Assembly (NCBI GenBank): GCA_030432015.1
Contig: JAUIHJ010000246.1
Span: 1-10,387, forward strand
Source: a bacterium
GTDB lineage: Bacteria > Planctomycetota > Planctomycetia > Pirellulales > Pirellulaceae
Length of the DNA: 10,387 bases
Direction of reading: 5' to 3'
Made by a program: the position numbers and the translations under genes. A model generated the notes under the pieces. The model was not told where the DNA came from, did not search any database, and saw nothing but the letters and a program-made list of their open reading frames with translations. This document shows positions 10,301 through 10,387 of this stretch, in pieces (the first letter of the stretch is position 1; every line of letters starts with the position of its first letter).

Positions 10301-10387
10301 GATGTTGGTTCGGACCATCCCAGTCGTGGTCCCCACGATGTCGCCACTGGCGTTGGAAATTGTGGTGGCGCCAATCGGATTGTCGAT
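1331..10387 (-). CDS. Giant modular surface/secreted protein: beta-repeat region, RTX repeats, golvesin-like/ASH array, C-terminal metzincin protease (5' end missing)
   Basis: One uninterrupted minus frame runs from the right edge to TAA at 1331-1333, giving 3018 visible residues. The GTG at 10336 is not a credible start, because the frame continues to the edge with the same kind of sequence (NPIGATTISNASGDIVG). A start and any signal peptide must lie outside the window. Modules in order are: a beta-rich low-complexity region (about 1-640); RTX-type Gly/Asp repeats (about 638-884); a linker with a further RTX-like patch (ENVIGSQFNDTFW); seven golvesin/Xly CBD-like modules alternating with six ASH/choice-of-anchor D modules (1085-2843); and a zinc protease domain (about 2850-2990) with a short acidic tail ending DAQDLP. 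No membrane segment is visible. Cys is rare (8 residues, all before 1079). The composition (Gly, Asp, Asn, Thr, Ala; few Lys) is typical of exported acidic proteins. The likely role is an extracellular or cell-surface adhesin-like rod carrying a protease. The natural substrate, ligand and export route are unknown. No frameshift or internal stop was seen. Confidence 0.95.
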   Translation of the reverse strand: MDNPIGATTISNASGDIVGTTTGMVRTNILTITAPLGSIGETGGVIGDNRVDVQLVQSPGRLTQLNAQAPAPSPNGTVAMSIQGLLRDPAIVDFMPNIDLVKAGNNVDLVLPAGLQQTSVSLSSVGINVFETGRVVDYPTISLPPANSTSPPRTTSVEDHWPPTGTSPANPDPGLFGTGNATIDTTYTFTGQFNAGAETRRIQAGNDIDIQGCSTTGCPGPTCDVSLLGNTVLTSLTNGVINANTNGSIDLTEVVVETANRAMRVGVIQSTKSSVRLTVPDTTATGEDLTLFDSTGVLPDGSRINADTSVSLFVGDNVFMPGNVLAPAGASQINAGTTVLIEGDYTNADAGVGTVIDLRGLITGNLAGTITDPNDLAMVVLVRGDADADIVSLTNITSGSGTTVQTNGANDVIQAGSNAAVDVSMHPPVATNSGGVLHEILALLTVDGGDGTDDAFSADDSGDLTADAGVLTFDTITGFQMTAGIKYLQIEDLTLTMGQGGDTLDVDSSNAATDSKVFGNAGEDTINVSKLANLPLTGNACLQTADTVDCIAGVLRIAGGSDYDTLNIINTGQTSGRAGTLTGTTVTGLNMGPEGVEYTQVEAVDVTLGQAADAFLITSTAAPQPNGNTTISAVHGGGGQDTLTATGGGGPNSPLVLYGDFTSTGTPDNDMIDASAATNGVMVDGNEGVDTITGSQGGDNLAGSAGDDVINGQDGPDNILGDSGFEVDLRSRVTTIITTHTPGADTLQGENGHDNLFGDHAILTPAAGAQLVTTTTDLTSIETANENVGANDHLSGGADNDIVFGGQADDTLFGNSGHDHVLGDNGRFEFGSGTPHFVPHRDFGGNDNIFGDSGNNDDPAGNDVLYDGPADDELDGGPGDDIFRLMPGNEQFADGSHDYLSDIRGSDTVDFSLAMTRSDCLTPATATDLCGIMIDMDLVGFTTAAFSPLGPGSRSPISDDAPQQVPQDPTIDDRLSMLRIGDFGQTDDTPSPFENVIGSQFNDTFWIEALTVGGDIPQNGPPVARNVNGNPPVVGDAAVPPGDKLWFDAEGRTVLDTGLSLTAVGIGTITYQSIETLCVFDQAPRIIDDGDDAYTQDPITAVSNISPLTGWHRVPGLGYGGDYRYHLPMAAGGPYTATWTFNALVPGKYRVSVTYPPNPSHPEDGSLGTDAPFSVFDDGQLLATRDVDEQLPATSFFDAGVFWQDLGIFDTESHTLTVQLSDLSNGQVMADAIRIEPVAKGPSVRVLQLDTQQSIQDAISIVPMATTIEQPVTRTFVIQNQGDENLEIDAIAIAGQGASNYTLTSAVSPLPTTVLPGESISFNVRLNATASNGFGPFPVDVQIFSNDMSTSVPRKPGAGVPTGTPGMAVEPFTFQIDGLVSDRVIIDDGDADFSVVGVWQTPGSAGFQGDGLFAPANNSGDRAIWSFDGLPDGLYRVSTSYFAEVGASTAAPFTVSNANGPLGSAIINQTQTPEQLGGFRDAGVYWVDLGGPYQLVGGVLKVNLLDTANQPDRIVLADAVRVERVLTSVPDLRVEVDGQEVPLGGVVSFGTHFPLNEVTKTFQITNIGTGTLTINEPLEIPPGFTLVQFDGQTPTGSLTATAPTSFQLRFDNGGPGTFRQQVSFANDDPNEDPFNFFVTADSLSSQIIDDQDTSGFTASSGFAESGSGLSNDQGFRSRVHFVNGSPGSFTDTATWTFDNLTAGQEYIVSATWSPAANRATDAPFTLTGIDDTNLDPPNDADGQLTLDLNQRLTPNDRAVNGTQFEDLGFFTVTGTSLTVTLSNDANGQVIADAIRIEPVVSPQIVVEYNGTRLQDGQGTISFGAASLAGGGATINRTITIRNEGQRAMALGSPILPVGFSIVGDFPPSIPVKGSADVVIGLSRTAAGAYAGTLRILADEFDENPFDIDLTGSVLTSGTIIDNGDGLPGYTSTGFASYSGQGRNGNVQAAGPGNGSSTATFTFDVTPGLYRVATTWSAYFNRATNAPYHLYDGTTVGTPQVTTAINQQVAPGDFSDASSDWEDLGIIRVTGTTLSVQLTNAANGDVVADAVRIEPLPDQPEIAIFDSNGNNILIDGHFDFGAVTPGTTPTETFTIQNLGTRDLSIGTIRMPADFVLLTPPAATTLTPFDAVGTSDETTFAVRFEPPGDGDSIGELRMPNNDSNENPFAFFLTGTVQPALLIVDDSDGPGSPGYSDTGFSFISGQGFRNNVSESTPGAGNTATWTFDVDADTSYRVSATWTKFSNRATDAPYTIAGIAGGNDVTFQVNQQLAPNDFSDSGANWEDLAIVRTVGTTLTVTLADNANGNVIADAIRIEALPDHGPAVLVSEGQAHLPDETGTVSVTAVVGSPVSTTINVVNMGTSALSLNNGSLQSALLGIPGFSLVGPGFGSTSLAPGAATTFAVQLDAVSLGTYAGTIQFDNNDPASNPYEFSIHGTVDAAFAIIDNSDPVGPPGYQETGSWSQWNGQGYQNNVAEGPAGGPVESASWTFTVVDGGIYDVAATWTAYTNRATNAPYAISGVTQPATVEVNQRLVPNSFQDSGANWQSLGNFTASGTTLTVTLSGTTTGNVIADAIRLERITDPEIQVQAGAVAIADGTGSFNFGRQFVNASGGGQLFTVTNVGAAPLTLQPITVNGDFTLDTSTFPNFTANQSLAVGSSIQFEVVMNTASAGNKFGSVAFGNGDADEGPFEFALLGTVTNTVIIDDGDAIGYSDTGNMQVWSQGFQNDVHEAVVGGAAQSATYTYADVPAGIYRISATWTPYFNRASNAVYTINANPANPINQRLAPSNTASTPQGTVVQDPGTGFFFADLDNAFAFAGGTLTIGVSDAGANGNVIIDAIRVERTGPLLAADGQHPEGRGAERVAPGQIELALHNAIGYWMRRDPVAAAGLQDVQVIVKDLPGAVLGLGSFTTPTIWLDENAAGYGWNVASIANTHHPAATSIDLQSVITHELGHVLGLQDVDPRLDAHDVMAGALGSIDKWHDIGSHFDNRHSERSHETLLDQFFADFAESETDAQDLP
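1380..1835 (-). other. C-terminal metzincin (matrixin-like) zinc protease domain
   Basis: The last recognisable domain of the giant protein, about residues 2850-2990. The zinc site is HELGHVLGLQD at 1511-1543: His2949, catalytic Glu2950, His2953, Gly2956 and Asp2959 fit HExxHxxGxxD. Nineteen residues after the HELGH segment begins comes DVMAG, with Met2970 (codon 1478-1480), which fits a metzincin Met-turn. Upstream, a helix-like stretch (QIELALHNAIGYW), the strand-like VQVIVKDLPGAVLG and TIWLDENAAGYGW, and SIDLQSVITHELGH match the usual matrixin order of strands before the active helix. All catalytic elements are present, so it is probably an active endopeptidase. Asp instead of His as third zinc ligand is known from snapalysin-type metzincins. 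About 30 residues follow the domain (ETLLDQFFADFAESE and onward), with no further domain. Confidence 0.85.
1859..7135 (-). repeat. Array of seven golvesin-like modules alternating with six ASH/choice-of-anchor D modules
   Basis: Golvesin/Xly CBD-like modules (138-155 residues) lie at 6674-7135, 5813-6238, 4988-5452, 4223-4636, 3440-3856, 2654-3070 and 1859-2290. Each opens with an I[IV]D[DN]xD motif, has a central (T/S)[AY]xW/YTF...YRVSATW-like core and closes with ADAIRIE-like residues; all seven keep a version of this ending. Between them are six beta-sandwich modules of 117-145 residues (6239-6673, 5453-5812, 4637-4987, 3857-4222, 3071-3439, 2291-2653). These carry F.I.N.G...L-type strands and mostly end in (N/D)xDxxExPFxFxLTG, as in ASH/HYDIN and choice-of-anchor D domains. 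Module starts are 897, 786, 816, 780, 786 and 780 bases apart. Family knowledge: golvesin-C-like domains occur in secreted enzymes and are thought to bind carbohydrate, and ASH-like domains act as spacers or interaction modules. The binding role here is inference. Confidence 0.85.
7738..8475 (-). repeat. RTX-type (hemolysin-type) calcium-binding Gly/Asp repeats
   Basis: Residues about 638-884 of the visible protein hold degenerate copies of the GGxGxDxUx nonapeptide. Runs include GGGGQDTLT, GSQGGDNLAGSAGDDVINGQ, GADTLQGENGHDNLFGD, GGADNDIVFGGQADDTLFG, GNSGHDHVLGDNG, GGNDNIFGDSG and GGPGDDIFRLMPG. Two clusters are separated by a Thr-rich insert (TTIITTHTPG to LVTTTTDL). Such repeats form a calcium-filled parallel beta-roll outside the cell. 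A further patch, ENVIGSQFNDTFW, near 7370-7420 resembles the flank of an RTX block. The position is odd for a type I secretion substrate, because more than 2000 residues follow before the C-terminus. Confidence 0.85.
8529..9057 (-). repeat. Two copies of a degenerate beta-repeat of about 66 residues
   Basis: Copy 1 (about 8861-9057) and copy 2 (about 8529-8725) align along their whole length. Both run from L[TR][VI]xGG, through a Thr/Gly-rich strand region and T[VI]TGFQM or TVTGLNM, to [IV][KE]Y[LT]Q[IV]E[DA][LV][TD][LV]T[LM]GQ and end D[TA][LF]x[VI][DT]S. They are separated by about 45 residues containing a second Gly/Asp block (VFGNAGEDTINVSK) and the CLQTADTVDC pair. Such units are common in giant RTX/filamentous adhesin-like proteins and probably form stacked beta-strands next to the RTX block that follows. 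Boundaries were set by eye. Confidence 0.65.
9058..10387 (-). other. N-terminal visible part of the giant protein: adhesin-like beta-rich region
   Basis: Visible residues 1 to about 443. The sequence begins mid-domain with NPIGATTISNASGDIVG, followed by MVRTNILTITAPLGSIGE and VQLVQSPGRLTQLNAQ. Phrases of this kind recur in the filamentous, repeat-rich parts of very large exported calcium-binding proteins. Further on are Asn/Thr-rich strands such as VLTSLTNGVINANTNGSIDL, SRINADTSVSLFVGDNV and ASQINAGTTVLIEGDYTN, which look like degenerate copies of one beta unit ('INA[DG]T(S/T)V'). A cysteine triplet with CX4CX4C spacing lies at 9719-9751. No catalytic motif is recognisable. The true N-terminus and export signal lie upstream of the window. 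Confidence 0.55.

Noticed and set aside
10334..10336. GTG at 10336 as the start of the giant gene
   Set aside because: The frame stays open to the window edge with the same kind of beta-strand sequence, and there is no signal peptide after the GTG. The gene clearly begins outside the window.

Overview
The window is almost entirely coding and is read on the minus strand. It holds the 3' part of one giant surface or secreted protein gene (10387 down to 1331, no stop for 3018 codons, true start beyond the right edge), a 320-base spacer, and the 5' part of a membrane-anchored serine/threonine protein kinase gene (1010 down to 1, cut by the left edge). I see no RNA gene, CRISPR array, insertion sequence or tRNA. 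The organism is probably a member of the Planctomycetota. This rests on the moderately high GC content, the absence of Shine-Dalgarno sequences, a Hanks-type kinase with a multi-pass membrane region in front of the kinase domain, and a very large mosaic protein of RTX, golvesin-like and 'choice-of-anchor D' modules. That lineage call is inference, not proof.

The giant protein, in order from the visible N-terminal side (residue 1 = codon 10385-10387), has five parts. (1) Residues about 1-640 are a beta-rich, Gly/Asp/Thr/Asn-rich stretch of the kind found in large adhesin-like proteins, including two clear copies of a degenerate unit of about 66 residues. (2) Residues about 638-884 are RTX-type Gly/Asp calcium-binding repeats, followed by a linker to about residue 1084 with one more RTX-like patch. 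(3) Residues 1085-2843 are a strikingly regular array of seven golvesin C-terminal/Xly CBD-like modules alternating with six ASH/HYDIN-like (choice-of-anchor D) beta-sandwich modules, with a super-repeat period close to 260 residues (780 bases). (4) Residues about 2850-2990 are a metzincin-type zinc protease domain with HELGHVLGLQD and a Met-turn DVMAG. (5) A short acidic tail follows. All cysteines lie before residue 1079.

The kinase gene lies downstream in the same orientation. Its product has about 50 cytoplasmic residues, six predicted membrane segments and then a kinase domain with a good Gly-rich loop and the invariant lysine; the window ends before the catalytic loop. The 320-base gap makes a shared transcript possible but unproven, and no functional link between kinase and giant protein can be read from sequence alone.

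The main point of interest is the architecture of the giant protein: a long, regularly alternating rod ending in an apparently intact zinc protease, with RTX repeats in the interior instead of at the C-terminus.
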